A stretch of DNA of 64,000 nucleotides from Verrucomicrobiota bacterium (GCA_016200005.1 JACQFP010000013.1:62001-126000); one strand, 5' to 3'; counted from the first letter of the stretch, positions 46,262-55,950 are shown. Translations and numbers: made by a program. The notes: generated from the letters alone by a model not told the origin.

Positions 46262-47654
46262 TTTTCTGAAGGGGCTGGGGATAAGAAGAGCCTTGGCGAG
46301 TGGCCGAAAGGAGAACCGGCGGACGCGGTTGTTGCGTGAAGTCGAAGCAGTCGATCATGTCGTCGGCATTTTCGTCACGCGCCATCATCGGCTTGAGGCC
46401 GAACCGTTCCTCAACCAGGCGCAGCCACGATTCAAAGGCGTGAACGGTGTGATCGATGTAGCCTTGTTTCGCATACGGGCTGATCACCAGTCCGGGCACT
46501 CGGATGCCGAGGCCGTACTTGTCAACTTTGGGCGGAGGCACATGATCATAGAAACCGCCCCAGTCGTCCCAACAGATGAAAATTGCAGTTGAGCTCCAGT
46601 TCGGACTTTGCATCACAGCATTCACCAGGCCCGTGACGTACGCCATGCCGGCGCGCACGCTGTTGGGCGCGTGCTCACTGGTGGAGCTTGAGGGAATGAC
46701 CCAGCACACCTGTGGCAGCTTTCCATTTTTGGCGTCCACGTAGAATTGCGAGGAATCGACCAGCCGGTTGCGCTGGTGCGGGTCTTTCATCACTTTGGGA
46801 AACCGGGGCAGGGGATTCCAATGACTAAATCGATGTGGGCTTTGTTCCTGATCCGATTGGGAACCGACAACGTGAGCATCCTCGGTGTCGGGCAGCTTGC
46901 CTGAAGTCACGTAATATTTCCAATCAATCTTGCCGCTGGTCAAAGATTCAGTGATTTGAGGAAAAGTGAATTCCTTGGGTGTGCCGCCCCTGAATCGACC
47001 TGAGAAAGTTGACTTCAGAGAAAACCGCGGGGTGACGAACCCGCCGCTCTGTGCCGCAAGTATGTAGAGGTGTGCCGGCAAGCTGTAAGAGGCGACCGAT
47101 TCGAAGAAGTGATCTTGCAGCACGAACAGACGCGCATAGTTCCAGTAATTCGGAATCTCATGGTAATCGTGATAACCCATCACATCTCGAGGGTTATTGC
47201 CAACCGCCGGATCAAGGTCGGACGGAAGATCGTGCTTGGGATCATGCGTATTGACGACTTTTCCTTTGTAAGCTTCCTGTAAAAAGCCATCCATTTTTCC
47301 CCCATTTATATCAGCCCAGGCATTGTCCCAGTCGTGCGGACCCCCGCGGTTGATTTCGTTCGTGTCGTGATATGAATGCAAAGGCGGCCCGTGTTGGGGA
47401 TCGGGCACGCTTGCCCCTTTGGGGATACCGTCGGCGCCGGGGTAGGTGCCAAAATAGTGATCAAAACTCCGGTTTTCCTGGACGATAAAAACGAAGTGCT
47501 CGATCTTTTCCAGCCCCGGCGGTGGGCTGAAAGTCCGGCCCGGTCGCGACGCTTGCCGCAGCCGCGAATTCCTATAGGCACAAAGCGTAGTAATCGCGAG
47601 CAATGTAACAATCGCCAGGCAGCCGAAACGGAAGAAATAAACTTTCGTGCGCAT
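46251..47654 (-). CDS. Phospholipase C/acid phosphatase-type phosphoesterase
   Basis: 467 residues, start at 47654 opening a hydrophobic export or anchor sequence ('[18 protein letters not shown]'). The PF04185-type catalytic domain opens '[27 protein letters not shown]', and metal/phosphate site residues appear at '[26 protein letters not shown]', '[16 protein letters not shown]' and '[18 protein letters not shown]'. Bacterial members are phospholipases C and acid phosphatases acting outside the cytoplasm. It overlaps the PbgA-like gene, suggesting joint action on membrane or LPS phosphate groups. Confidence 0.88.
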   Translation of the reverse strand: MRTKVYFFRFGCLAIVTLLAITTLCAYRNSRLRQASRPGRTFSPPPGLEKIEHFVFIVQENRSFDHYFGTYPGADGIPKGASVPDPQHGPPLHSYHDTNEINRGGPHDWDNAWADINGGKMDGFLQEAYKGKVVNTHDPKHDLPSDLDPAVGNNPRDVMGYHDYHEIPNYWNYARLFVLQDHFFESVASYSLPAHLYILAAQSGGFVTPRFSLKSTFSGRFRGGTPKEFTFPQITESLTSGKIDWKYYVTSGKLPDTEDAHVVGSQSDQEQSPHRFSHWNPLPRFPKVMKDPHQRNRLVDSSQFYVDAKNGKLPQVCWVIPSSSTSEHAPNSVRAGMAYVTGLVNAVMQSPNWSSTAIFICWDDWGGFYDHVPPPKVDKYGLGIRVPGLVISPYAKQGYIDHTVHAFESWLRLVEERFGLKPMMARDENADDMIDCFDFTQQPRPPVLLSATRQGSSYPQPLQKIEH

Positions 47655-47759
47655 TACCGGTCGCTTCGTACCTGCCTGAACCACCGCGACCTTAGTTAGT
47701 CCGACAGCAATCTGGTTGTTTCGTTCGATTTGATCGTACGACTGCACATTGCCGTCAGG

Positions 47760-47789
47760 TTGACAGCCCTGTATTCTCCTCTTTAAGCT
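47760..47789 (+). promoter_or_regulatory. Promoter of the tandem kinase (leaderless)
   Basis: TTGACA, 18 nt, TAAGCT, then 6 nt to the GTG start at 47796, so the transcript should begin at about the start codon. Confidence 0.55.
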
Positions 47790-47795
47790 CGCGCT

Positions 47796-49229
47796 GTGAT
47801 TCAGCTCGAAAAAGACGGTGTCCGATGGACCGTGGCGCCAGCTTTTGAACCGTTACTCGCAAAAACGCTTGCCGACCCAGGTCAGGTCATCAAAAAAACT
47901 CCCGCCAAACTGGTGACCGTCCATCAAATCAACGGGCTGACCGTTTTCGTTAAAAGATATCTTAACGCGGCCAAGGGATTGCGTCCGCTGAAATTCTACT
48001 TCAAACCGTCCGAGGCCAGAAGCGAGTGGGCGCTGGCCGCGCGAGTCGCCGCCCTCGGCATCCCCGTCGTGCCCCACCTCGCCATGGGCGAACAATGGAC
48101 GGCGACTGGTCTGCAACAAAGCATCCTCGTCACCCAGGGATTCGACGGCGTGCGGCTGGACAAATTTCCGCACCAGGAAACCGACGAATTACACACCGCG
48201 CTCGCGCGGCTCTTGCGCACCATGCACGACAAGGGTGTATTGCAACGCGACTTGCATCACAATATTCTGGTCAAGGCCTGCCCGCTGGAGTTGTGCCGCA
48301 TCGACGTGGACCGCAGCGAGCTGTTGCCGCCGTTGACGGAAGAACAACGCATCGAAAACCTGGCCTACCTCAATATTTTTGTGCTGTTGCGACCAAAATT
48401 CTTTGAAACTTATGGCGCCGATGCCGGGTTGATTTCAAGAATTCAAGAACGCAGCCAGGTCATTCGCCGGGGTTTGTGGATGCGACGCTCCAGCCGCTGT
48501 TTGGAAGACAATCTTCGGTTTACTGCAAAAACAATTGGCGGATTGCGTTGGTGGGTGCGCCTGGAGTTCTTCGACGATAAATTGCGCGCGCTGCTGGAGA
48601 ATCCCGATACCGCCTTGGAGAACTGCGCCAAGCTTTTCAAGTCCGGCCCGAACCGGCAATCGACGGTTGGCAGCTTCGACGGACTGGTTTTGAAACGATT
48701 CAACATCAAGAATCGTTTGAACTATGTGAAGGACTTGTTTCGTCCTTCGCGCGCCTTTCGCGCCTATCAAAAGGCGTATCACCTGGAATTGCTCGGCTTC
48801 CCAACGCCGCGACCGCTCGCCGCCGCCGAGCGACGCGTATTGCGGGTGTTGACGCGCAGTTATCTGGTCAGCGCAGAAATTCCCGGTGCTACTGATCTCG
48901 GAGTTCTTTTGCGTCCGGCGCAGCGCCCGCCGCGCGACCTTGTGAAACAGACCGCGGAACTGATCGCTCAACTGCATGAGGAAGGTTTCTCCCACAGCGA
49001 TTTGAAAGAAACCAATATCGTCCGCGACCACACCGGCAAGTTGTTCCTGCTCGATCTTGATGCGCTGAGTTACGTCAGACAGTTGCCCGACCAACTTGCG
49101 GCTGCGGATCTTGATCGTCTCGCGCGCGCCGCCGCCAAATATCCCAACGTGGCACGAACCGACCGCGTCCTTTTCCTTCGCGCCTATTGCCAGGCGCGGA
49201 AAATCAAGCGAGTACCGCGCGGCGCGTGA
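47796..49229 (+). CDS. Tandem two-domain InaA/WaaP-like lipopolysaccharide kinase
   Basis: 477 residues containing two protein-kinase-like domains in one chain. Domain 1 (about 1-220): '[16 protein letters not shown]' (ATP-site Lys), catalytic loop '[13 protein letters not shown]' where the usual His is replaced by Gln, metal Asp in '[11 protein letters not shown]'. Domain 2 (about 275-460): '[14 protein letters not shown]', catalytic loop '[14 protein letters not shown]', metal Asp in 'LFLLDLDAL'. The Kdo/heptose kinase (WaaP, KdkA, InaA) family phosphorylates the inner core of LPS. Domain 1 may have altered activity or bind substrate. It starts at a GTG with no ribosome-binding site and is probably leaderless. 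It abuts the next, convergent kinase with no gap. Confidence 0.8.
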   Translation: MIQLEKDGVRWTVAPAFEPLLAKTLADPGQVIKKTPAKLVTVHQINGLTVFVKRYLNAAKGLRPLKFYFKPSEARSEWALAARVAALGIPVVPHLAMGEQWTATGLQQSILVTQGFDGVRLDKFPHQETDELHTALARLLRTMHDKGVLQRDLHHNILVKACPLELCRIDVDRSELLPPLTEEQRIENLAYLNIFVLLRPKFFETYGADAGLISRIQERSQVIRRGLWMRRSSRCLEDNLRFTAKTIGGLRWWVRLEFFDDKLRALLENPDTALENCAKLFKSGPNRQSTVGSFDGLVLKRFNIKNRLNYVKDLFRPSRAFRAYQKAYHLELLGFPTPRPLAAAERRVLRVLTRSYLVSAEIPGATDLGVLLRPAQRPPRDLVKQTAELIAQLHEEGFSHSDLKETNIVRDHTGKLFLLDLDALSYVRQLPDQLAAADLDRLARAAAKYPNVARTDRVLFLRAYCQARKIKRVPRGA

Positions 49230-50042
49230 TTAGTTGATTGGCTTCTGAACTTTCGGCCACCGCTGTTTCCCATACGCAAAAACTTTGTGCGCCAATTGCT
49301 TCACGGCGGTGTCCACTTTGGTTTTGGCAAGATACAGCTTTAGAAACTCAAGCCGCTCGCCGAGGGTACAGAATTCCATGGCTGACTTGTCGAGCAAAGC
49401 CAGGTCCTTGAGCTGTCGCCGCCCTCGCAGCGGCGACCAGCGATCAAACTGCCCGCGCGGGCAATCAATGAACCACAACTTCGGCCCGTTCGGAGGCGCA
49501 AATTCGACGAGCACATTCCGCCATACCAGATCATGATGGAAAAATCTGGCCGAGTGCATCCGGCGAGTCAGCGTGGCAAGCTGCGTGAGCAGGTGCGCCC
49601 GAATGTTTCTGAATTCGACCGTGGTGCGGGTGGGGCAATGTTTCCGCATGAATTCGACGAGGTTGCCGGAGTTGGAAAGCGCTTTAGTAACGATGAACGC
49701 GCGTCGAAGCCGGCCCAACCCATCCCGCTGCTCACCGCAGGCAATGCGCTCGGCGCACGGGATGCCGAGTTGCTCGAAGGCCTTGTAGTTTTCGAATTCG
49801 CACCGGGCTTTGGAGGAGCGCCAAAGGTATCGCCACGATGGCCCGGCGAACTCGTATTGTTTGTAAAAAACCTGGAGTGATGAACCGTCGGCAAGTTCAA
49901 ACGTCTTTTGTTGAACCAGGGCGCGCCGGTTCGGATCGCCTTTCCCGCGGAAGAAATCGATGACGCGGGAACACGAATCCAGCCGAAGGCGCTCGAAGGC
50001 AGATTTATATCTCGCATCGACAACAAGCCAATCCATACCCAT
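49230..50042 (-). CDS. InaA/KdkA-like lipopolysaccharide kinase
   Basis: 270 residues, one kinase-like domain. 'FYKQYEF' holds the ATP-site Lys, 'ARCEFENYKAFEQLGIPCAERIA' the helix C region, the catalytic loop is 'FFHHDLVWRNVLV' (HxD present), and the metal-binding motif is 'FIDCPRGQF' in place of DFG, as is usual in LPS core kinases. Expected to phosphorylate a sugar of the lipid A core at the inner membrane. Its stop codon touches that of the tandem kinase at 49227-49229. Start ATG at 50042 with GGAAG close upstream; an in-frame ATG two codons later is an alternative. Confidence 0.82.
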   Translation of the reverse strand: MGMDWLVVDARYKSAFERLRLDSCSRVIDFFRGKGDPNRRALVQQKTFELADGSSLQVFYKQYEFAGPSWRYLWRSSKARCEFENYKAFEQLGIPCAERIACGEQRDGLGRLRRAFIVTKALSNSGNLVEFMRKHCPTRTTVEFRNIRAHLLTQLATLTRRMHSARFFHHDLVWRNVLVEFAPPNGPKLWFIDCPRGQFDRWSPLRGRRQLKDLALLDKSAMEFCTLGERLEFLKLYLAKTKVDTAVKQLAHKVFAYGKQRWPKVQKPIN

Positions 50043-50349
50043 GATTCTTCCAGTGATGTACTGCGGCCTTTCAACACGGCCTTACCGCCGCTCCGGCCAT
50101 GACACCGCAATTCTCAAAACCATGCGAATCAATTTCTTTGCTTTGCTTTCACCACCAATGGGCCTTATCATTGTCTTTAAGTGGGCGGTTAGGTTTGGAA
50201 CTTGTCGAGACCAAAAGTTTTGGGAAACTCGGCTCCGTCAACTGATTTGCCCACTTGGAAGAATCAGTTTAGCAGCAAGTGAAACTGTTGAGTTCGTGGG
50301 CGATTGCTTTGACTCAGAAATCAAAACCGCCTGAGCGAAAGAGGAATTA
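50043..50349. other. Intergenic region with a doubtful 68-codon frame
   Basis: 307 nt between divergent genes. A plus-strand frame from an ATG near 50121 ('MRINFFALLSPPMGLIIVF...') could encode a short membrane peptide, but it has no ribosome-binding site and no recognisable family. GAGGA at 50341-50345 serves the next gene. Confidence 0.4.
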
Positions 50350-51159
50350 GTGAAGCCATTTGCAATCATGGCGTTTATGTCGTCCATGGCAGTAGTTCGT
50401 CTGCTTGCCGAAGATTCCGACCAGCCTCAACAAGCGGTGAATATCACGACAAGAGGCTCATTTAACTTTGGCTTGGTTGATGGCTTCTTGCAGACCCCGG
50501 CGGGCGGCAGGCCGGGCACATCGACTCACCAGCGGCCAACTCTTGCAGACCTCAACATTCGCGACGTGGGATTCTATGACATGCGACTAGATCTACAATG
50601 GCAGCATTTCGATTTCTACGGCGGTTATCAAATCATCGGATTGGATGGATCGGGGAATCTGGCGCGTTCGTTGATAAGCCACGGCGTTTCGTTTGCAGCC
50701 GGCGATCAATTCACAACGCAAAATCAATTTAACTGGTTTAACTTCGGCGGCGGATGGAGATTCGACTTGCTTGATGGCAGGCTGGAACTATTCCCGAAGA
50801 CACAACTGGCGGTGCTTGATTTCAGTTATCAGCTTTCGACGGCCACCCAGACCGCCCGCCGAAGCTATGCAAAGGGCGCCGGCCGATTTGGACTCGAAAG
50901 CGCTTACTGCTTGAACCCAATCGTCAGCTTTCACTTCAGCGGCGACGCTTCGATACCGCTTTCCAACACTCCGCAAATTGCCACGCTGACCGCGACAGTT
51001 AATTTCAAACTGGCGCCCAAGCGCCATCGGGTCAATCCGAGTGTGTTCATTGGTGGTGGTGGGGAATTGATTGATTATCGCGACAATCAAAGACTCCCGA
51101 ACCATGTCCGTGCAGAAATTGGTCCGTTCATTACCGCCGGCGCGGCGATTTCGTTCTGA
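50350..51159 (+). CDS. Outer-membrane beta-barrel protein
   Basis: 269 residues from a GTG preceded by GAGGA. The N-terminal signal ('AIMAFMSSMAVVRLLAED') is followed by alternating hydrophobic/polar strands rich in Phe, Tyr and Trp ('DVGFYDMRLDLQWQHFDFYGGYQIIG', 'WFNFGGGWRFDLLDGRLELFPKTQLAVLDFSYQL') and ends in a C-terminal Phe ('GPFITAGAAISF'), the recognition signal for Bam-dependent insertion. No pore family is identifiable. Its place among LPS kinases suggests an envelope role. Confidence 0.75.
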   Translation: MKPFAIMAFMSSMAVVRLLAEDSDQPQQAVNITTRGSFNFGLVDGFLQTPAGGRPGTSTHQRPTLADLNIRDVGFYDMRLDLQWQHFDFYGGYQIIGLDGSGNLARSLISHGVSFAAGDQFTTQNQFNWFNFGGGWRFDLLDGRLELFPKTQLAVLDFSYQLSTATQTARRSYAKGAGRFGLESAYCLNPIVSFHFSGDASIPLSNTPQIATLTATVNFKLAPKRHRVNPSVFIGGGGELIDYRDNQRLPNHVRAEIGPFITAGAAISF

Positions 51160-51245
51160 CTGCACCATCTTTCATTCACTATGTGGTCGGGAGCCGTGAA
51201 TTCCATTTTGTATTGTCGCTAACTGTGCCATACGATGCGGGCCGC

Positions 51246-51893
51246 ATGAGCATCGAGACGTACCGCGACAAGCTTCAAAGCGCCAGGAAAGCCGAAAAGT
51301 ATGCCACGCGTTTCGAGCGCGGACCGCGTCAGCGCATCGATCAGCGGGAGCAACGCGCCGTGCGGCAAATTCTCGGCGAACTGACTGAGTGCCGGAGCGT
51401 TTTGGATGTTCCGTCGGGCGCGGGGCGTTTCCTCGCAGCGCTGGGAGCACAGGACAGGCTGGTGATCGAGGGTGATGTGGCACAAGAGATTCTCGTCTTT
51501 TCGCGCAATCGAGCGGAGAAATCGAGCGTGAACAGCCGGTTCGTGCGGGCTGACGCGGCGCATTTGCCGCTGGCCAATGGCGCGGTGGATTGCGTGTTTT
51601 GCAACCGGCTGTTGCATCACATTCTGTCGGCGCAGCAACGCGCCATTTTCCTCCGTGAGTTGCATCGCGTCGCACGGCGTTATGTTGTGGTCTCGTTTTT
51701 TGATTATCACGCCTTTGGGGCGGTGCGACGATTGCTCAAAACCTTGAAAGGTCGCAAGCCCCCTTATCAGGATCAACCGACGCTCGCCCAGTTCCGTCAG
51801 GAGGTGAGCGACTGCGGTTTTCGCGTCAACAAAGTCGTGCCAACCGGTCCGTTTTGGGTGGCGCAGAAATATTTTGTGCTGGAGAAAACGTAA
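51246..51893 (+). CDS. Class I SAM-dependent methyltransferase
   Basis: 215 residues. Motif I is 'VLDVPSGAGRFLAALGA', the acidic residue at the end of strand 2 is in 'LVIEGDVAQEIL', motif IV is 'DCVFCNRLLHHI', and a C-terminal 'FFDYHAFGAVRRLLKTL...QFRQEVSDCGF' region follows. The ATG at 51246 (MSIETYRDKLQSARKAEKYA) is preferred over an in-frame start 63 nt upstream because the motif spacing then matches the family. A possible promoter TTGTAT-N17-TACGAT lies at 51208-51236. Substrate unknown; an LPS or lipid target is suggested only by context. Confidence 0.82.
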   Translation: MSIETYRDKLQSARKAEKYATRFERGPRQRIDQREQRAVRQILGELTECRSVLDVPSGAGRFLAALGAQDRLVIEGDVAQEILVFSRNRAEKSSVNSRFVRADAAHLPLANGAVDCVFCNRLLHHILSAQQRAIFLRELHRVARRYVVVSFFDYHAFGAVRRLLKTLKGRKPPYQDQPTLAQFRQEVSDCGFRVNKVVPTGPFWVAQKYFVLEKT

Positions 51894-51960
51894 ATTCGGG
51901 CGCATTCGACCACACACAATTTGATCCAACCTTTGTCCGGCATTACCACGGGGCGCGAAG

Positions 51961-53673
51961 TTAATCCAAATAGCCCAATTTTCGCAGCCGTTCCTCAACC
52001 AGCGCGGAATCTTTGTCCGAATACTCCGGTTGGCTGCTCGATGGCGACGCGGGCCGGGCTGTCTCCGATTCACGGCGCGGCGGATACGCGCGGAGAAACT
52101 CCTCATTCAACGCCGCGAGGATCGGCTCGGCGTCAATGTCGTCGCCAATCGGCAGGCCGAAGAGTTGCAGCACGGTGGCCGCAATGGACTCGATGGGTTG
52201 CGGCGACAGTTTGGTCCCGGCGTTGACGTTCGCGCCTCGCAACAGAACGATTCCTTCCGGCTCGTGGCCGCCGTCGCGGAGGACCTGGTGGTTTGAGGAA
52301 ATCAATTCTCTCGAGCGCAGGTCGCGGCGGAAACTCGGTGGCACATCGAACGGCTTGGACAGAATCGCCACCAGGTCCGGGCCGGAATCCGCATGAGCGC
52401 CGCGATACAAATCTTCGCCGAGATGGATTTCGGCAAATTGCTTGCCACCATCCTGCGATTTCAACGTGGCGAGTTCGGTCGCAATTCGTTCACGCAGCGA
52501 TTTCCATTCGGACTCCGGGACGATGCCTTCCGGATAACGACCAGCGCAGTTGATTCGGATGCCAACTGCGCGTGACTCCAGCGGGTCGGCCCACACTTTG
52601 GTTTTTCGCCAGTCCACGAAACCGAATTTGGAATCGATGGGCAGGCCGAAGCGATGCTTCCACACGCGCGGGAAATTGCCGTGGACGACCCGCTTCCAAT
52701 GCCACGCCGGCAGCAATCGCAAGTAACCTTGTTGTTCGAGCCAGCGATTGGAGTGAAAGAATGCGCCGGGCATCGGCCCAAATCCGTGATCGGAGACAAT
52801 TGCCAGCGCGCAATCCTCACCTGCCTGTTCCACGAGCCGTCCGATCTGCGCGTCCAGTTGGCGGAAAAGCAATCGCACTCGCGCGCCGATTTGCTTTTCT
52901 TCCTCGGTCTTCAATTCGCCTTCGAGCGCGGGGTCGGAAAATTTCCAGCAGTAATGTTGCAAGCGGTCGAGCACGAGCCAGACGACCATAAAGAACTGCC
53001 ACGATTGTGTTTTCATCAGCCGCAACGCGACGTCGGCATGGTGAATCAGTACGCGCTCGTTCTCATCAATGAAGGCAAGCATTTCCCTCGCGTAATTCGC
53101 CGTGCCCGGCAACGCGCCGGGATAGTTTAGCACGTCGATGACGAAATCTTTGAAGTCCGCCGCCAGTTCGGGCGGATACGTGGACAGGCCGGTGGCTTCC
53201 GGCGAGAGCGCGTCGCTCGTGATAAAGCCGTCCACCGGATAGACTGGATAACTGAGCGGCACATTGAACACGCCGACGCGTTTGCCGTGACGATTGAGCC
53301 GTTGCCACAGCGTCGGGCTGGCGACATCGCGCGAGTTGTTGAGTCGCCGCTGATAATAATCGCCCGCCGGCGCGTGGCGAAAATGGTAGATGCCGTGTTT
53401 GCCGGGATTCGTGCCGGTGACGAGGCTGGCCCAGGCAGGCGGTGTCAACGCGGGAATTGTGGAATTCAAGACGCCCCACGCGCCTTCGTCCCGCATTCGT
53501 CTCAGCACCGGCATGTCGCCGCGCTCGATCCAGCGCGATAGATTGGTCCAGGTCGCGCCGTCGAGGCCGAGGATCAATATGCGTTCGGCGGGTTTGATTG
53601 AGTGTGACGCGGAATTCACCGGGCGCTGATATAACAAGCGCGCAAATGAGTCACAAGGAAAAGGTCTGCGCAT
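51961..53673 (-). CDS. Type I phosphodiesterase/nucleotide pyrophosphatase-family protein (paralogue A)
   Basis: 570 residues from the ATG at 53673, with GGGAAGAAG upstream. Alkaline-phosphatase superfamily (PF01663-like): metal site 'LILGLDGATWTNLSRWI', nucleophile Thr region 'STIPALTPPAWASLVTG', 'LWQRLNRHGKRVGVFNVPLSYP', and 'ALAIVSDHGFGPMPG' supplying Asp-His metal ligands. No signal peptide is evident, so it may act in the cytoplasm. Such proteins are common in archaea, Planctomycetes and Verrucomicrobia; substrates are mostly unknown. Divergent from its paralogue with a 48-nt shared promoter region. Confidence 0.88.
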   Translation of the reverse strand: MRRPFPCDSFARLLYQRPVNSASHSIKPAERILILGLDGATWTNLSRWIERGDMPVLRRMRDEGAWGVLNSTIPALTPPAWASLVTGTNPGKHGIYHFRHAPAGDYYQRRLNNSRDVASPTLWQRLNRHGKRVGVFNVPLSYPVYPVDGFITSDALSPEATGLSTYPPELAADFKDFVIDVLNYPGALPGTANYAREMLAFIDENERVLIHHADVALRLMKTQSWQFFMVVWLVLDRLQHYCWKFSDPALEGELKTEEEKQIGARVRLLFRQLDAQIGRLVEQAGEDCALAIVSDHGFGPMPGAFFHSNRWLEQQGYLRLLPAWHWKRVVHGNFPRVWKHRFGLPIDSKFGFVDWRKTKVWADPLESRAVGIRINCAGRYPEGIVPESEWKSLRERIATELATLKSQDGGKQFAEIHLGEDLYRGAHADSGPDLVAILSKPFDVPPSFRRDLRSRELISSNHQVLRDGGHEPEGIVLLRGANVNAGTKLSPQPIESIAATVLQLFGLPIGDDIDAEPILAALNEEFLRAYPPRRESETARPASPSSSQPEYSDKDSALVEERLRKLGYLD

Positions 53674-53721
53674 GAAAACTTCTTCCCGCAACTGAGTCGT
53701 TCAGTTTAAGCTGAAGCCGGG

Positions 53722-55155
53722 ATGCCTCCGAAAATCGAAAAAGTTTTGGTGATTGGGCTGGATTGCGCCGAGCCGTCGCTTGTGTTTGACAAGTGGCGCG
53801 ATCAATTGCAGAACCTGCGCGCGCTGATGGAGCGCGGTGTCTGGTCCACGATGAACAGCACGGTGCCGCCGATCACCGTGCCCGCGTGGGCCTGCATGAT
53901 GTCCAGCAAAGACCCCGGCACGCTTGGCGTTTACGGCTTTCGCAACCGCAAGGATTACAGCTACGCCGGGCTGACGTTCGCCACGGCAACTTCAATTCGC
54001 GAGCCGCGGTTGTGGGATATTTTGTCCAAGGCCGGCAAGCGCGTCGTGGTGCTCGGCGTGCCGCAAACGTATCCGATCTCGCCGGTCAACGGCGCAATGG
54101 TCAGTTGCTTCCTCACGCCCGATCCGGCAACGAGTCAATACACTCATCCGCCGGAGTTGCGGGACGAGATCGACGCCGTCCTCGGCAGGAATGAATACAT
54201 GGTGGACGTTTCCGATTATCGCACCGACAACAAGAAGAACGTGCTCCGTGAGATTTATCAGATGACCGAGCGGCGCTTCAAACTGGCGAAACATTTTCTG
54301 CAGACGAAGCCGTGGGACTTTTTCATGCTCGTGGAGATGGGTGTGGATCGCATTCACCATGCGTTCTGGAAGTACTTTGATCCGCAGCACAGGAAGCACG
54401 AGCCGAACTCGCAGTTCGCCAATGCCATTCGCGATTACTACGTTTTCGTGGACGGGTTGATTGGGGATCTGGTGAACGCGATTCCACAAAGCGACCGTAA
54501 GCGAACGGCCATTCTGGTTGTCTCGGATCACGGCGCCAAACGCATCGACGGCGGCATCGCGGTGAACGAATGGTTGATCCGCGAGGGGTACCTGACTGTT
54601 ACGGAATATCCACAGCAACCGAAGGCACTCGGCAAACTCGTTGCCGAAAACAAAGTGAACTGGAATGCGACGAAAGCCTGGAGCGAGGGCGGATATTACG
54701 CGCGCGTTTTCCTCAACGTCAAAGGCCGCGAGCCGCAGGGCGTGATCGAGCCAAAGTATTACGAAGCCGTGCGAGATGAATTGATTCGCAAGCTCGAGGC
54801 GCTCGGCGACGAGAACGGAAGGCCCATCGGCACTCGCGTTTATCGGCCGGAAAAGTTGTATCGCAAATGCAACGGCGTCTGGCCCGATCTTGTTGTGATC
54901 TTCGGCGACCTATATTGGCGTTCCATCGGCAGCATCGGTTACAACGCGGTCCACGTGTTTGAGAATGACACCGGGCCGGACGATGCGAACCACGCGCAGG
55001 ATGCGATGTTTGTGCTGAACCTGCCGGGACTGAAGCCGGGAAAGATTCCGCCGCTGGACATTCTCGATATCGCGCCGACGTTGCTAAAGCTCTACGGCCT
55101 GGCGATACCATCGGACATGCAAGGTAAGCCGCTGCCCGTTGTCAATGATGCGTAA
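53722..55155 (+). CDS. Type I phosphodiesterase/nucleotide pyrophosphatase-family protein (paralogue B)
   Basis: 477 residues. Same fold and motif order as paralogue A: 'VLVIGLDCAEPSLVFDKW', 'STVPPITVPAWACMMSS' with the nucleophile Thr, 'LWDILSKAGKRVVVLGVPQTYP', 'FFMLVEMGVDRIHHAFWKY', 'ILVVSDHGAKRIDGGIAVNEWL', and a late His in 'GYNAVHVFENDTGPDDANHAQDAMF' (split). It lacks the long C-terminal tail of paralogue A. The genes share a 48-nt divergent promoter region and are therefore probably coexpressed. Confidence 0.88.
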   Translation: MPPKIEKVLVIGLDCAEPSLVFDKWRDQLQNLRALMERGVWSTMNSTVPPITVPAWACMMSSKDPGTLGVYGFRNRKDYSYAGLTFATATSIREPRLWDILSKAGKRVVVLGVPQTYPISPVNGAMVSCFLTPDPATSQYTHPPELRDEIDAVLGRNEYMVDVSDYRTDNKKNVLREIYQMTERRFKLAKHFLQTKPWDFFMLVEMGVDRIHHAFWKYFDPQHRKHEPNSQFANAIRDYYVFVDGLIGDLVNAIPQSDRKRTAILVVSDHGAKRIDGGIAVNEWLIREGYLTVTEYPQQPKALGKLVAENKVNWNATKAWSEGGYYARVFLNVKGREPQGVIEPKYYEAVRDELIRKLEALGDENGRPIGTRVYRPEKLYRKCNGVWPDLVVIFGDLYWRSIGSIGYNAVHVFENDTGPDDANHAQDAMFVLNLPGLKPGKIPPLDILDIAPTLLKLYGLAIPSDMQGKPLPVVNDA

Positions 55156-55209
55156 CTGGTTCTTCGCCAACCCGGTCAAACACGACTCGCTCAAGTGCTG
55201 CAGCGTTTA

Positions 55210-55950
55210 CTACGGCGAGCGCAAAGTTGAGGAGATCAATTGAAGTTTCTCGCCCTTCGCCATGCTCTTGATGACACCGACACCCGGGGCATACCATTTC
55301 TTTTCCGTCGTCGAGTCCAACGACGTGGATTCAAGAATTTCAATCGCGTTCGCATACTGACCCGCCGGAACCTTCACGCTCAGACCGACGCCGATGACCA
55401 TGTCCGTTTCATCTGCAATGGGCGCGATGTCTTCCTGCTTGAATGTGTCGTTAAGCTCCGGATTGGCGGGCATGAACAGGGTCGGCGCGGAGGCATTGCC
55501 CGTGCCGGGCGGGTCCGAGGGCAACGTGGCGCCGCCCACCAGCCAGCTTCCCTCGTGGTTGGTGATCACGCCGTTCTCATAAATGTCCACGATCTCGCCA
55601 AAATAGTACACACTGCCATTGTCGGATTGGGCGAAGAAATTGCGTGAAATCTCCACAAGCTGGCCGTCATCGAAGGACATTTCCTGCAGGACGCGGCAGG
55701 TCACCAGGCCAAGATTGAAGATAAAGCTGCGGGTGTCAGTGGTGTAAAGATCCACCACCACCTCTTTGGACTTTCCGCTCTTCCCTTGATAGACTTTCAC
55801 CGCATTGGTCTGAAACGGGAAGAACTGGTTGGTAAAAGTTTGCGAAGCGCTGAACGTCGGCGGCGGATTGGTAGGCGGAACGACCGCGTAGATGGCCGAA
55901 GCCATTGAGATGGACACGATGGTGGCGAGTAACGAGTTCTTTCTTTTCAT
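55210..55950 (-). CDS. Secreted hypothetical protein
   Basis: 246 residues from the ATG at 55950, which opens a signal peptide ('LLATIVSISMASAIYAV'). The mature part has 'PPTNPPPTFSASQTF' then a mostly beta region ('EVVVDLYTTDTRSFIFNLGLVTCRVLQEM', 'VYYFGEIVDIYENGVITNHEG') and an acidic stretch, 'ELNDTFKQEDIAPIADETDMV'. A Lys/Tyr/Pro pattern near the end ('TEKKWYAPGVGVIKSM') resembles the tail of secreted proteins where 'WYAPGVGxVK' recurs. No family named. Longer starts would run antisense over serA's upstream region and are rejected. Confidence 0.7.
   Translation of the reverse strand: MKRKNSLLATIVSISMASAIYAVVPPTNPPPTFSASQTFTNQFFPFQTNAVKVYQGKSGKSKEVVVDLYTTDTRSFIFNLGLVTCRVLQEMSFDDGQLVEISRNFFAQSDNGSVYYFGEIVDIYENGVITNHEGSWLVGGATLPSDPPGTGNASAPTLFMPANPELNDTFKQEDIAPIADETDMVIGVGLSVKVPAGQYANAIEILESTSLDSTTEKKWYAPGVGVIKSMAKGEKLQLISSTLRSP

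Noticed and set aside
50121-50334. Possible short membrane peptide (MRINFFALL...)
   Set aside because: No ribosome-binding site, no family, and its frame merges with an upstream antisense frame.
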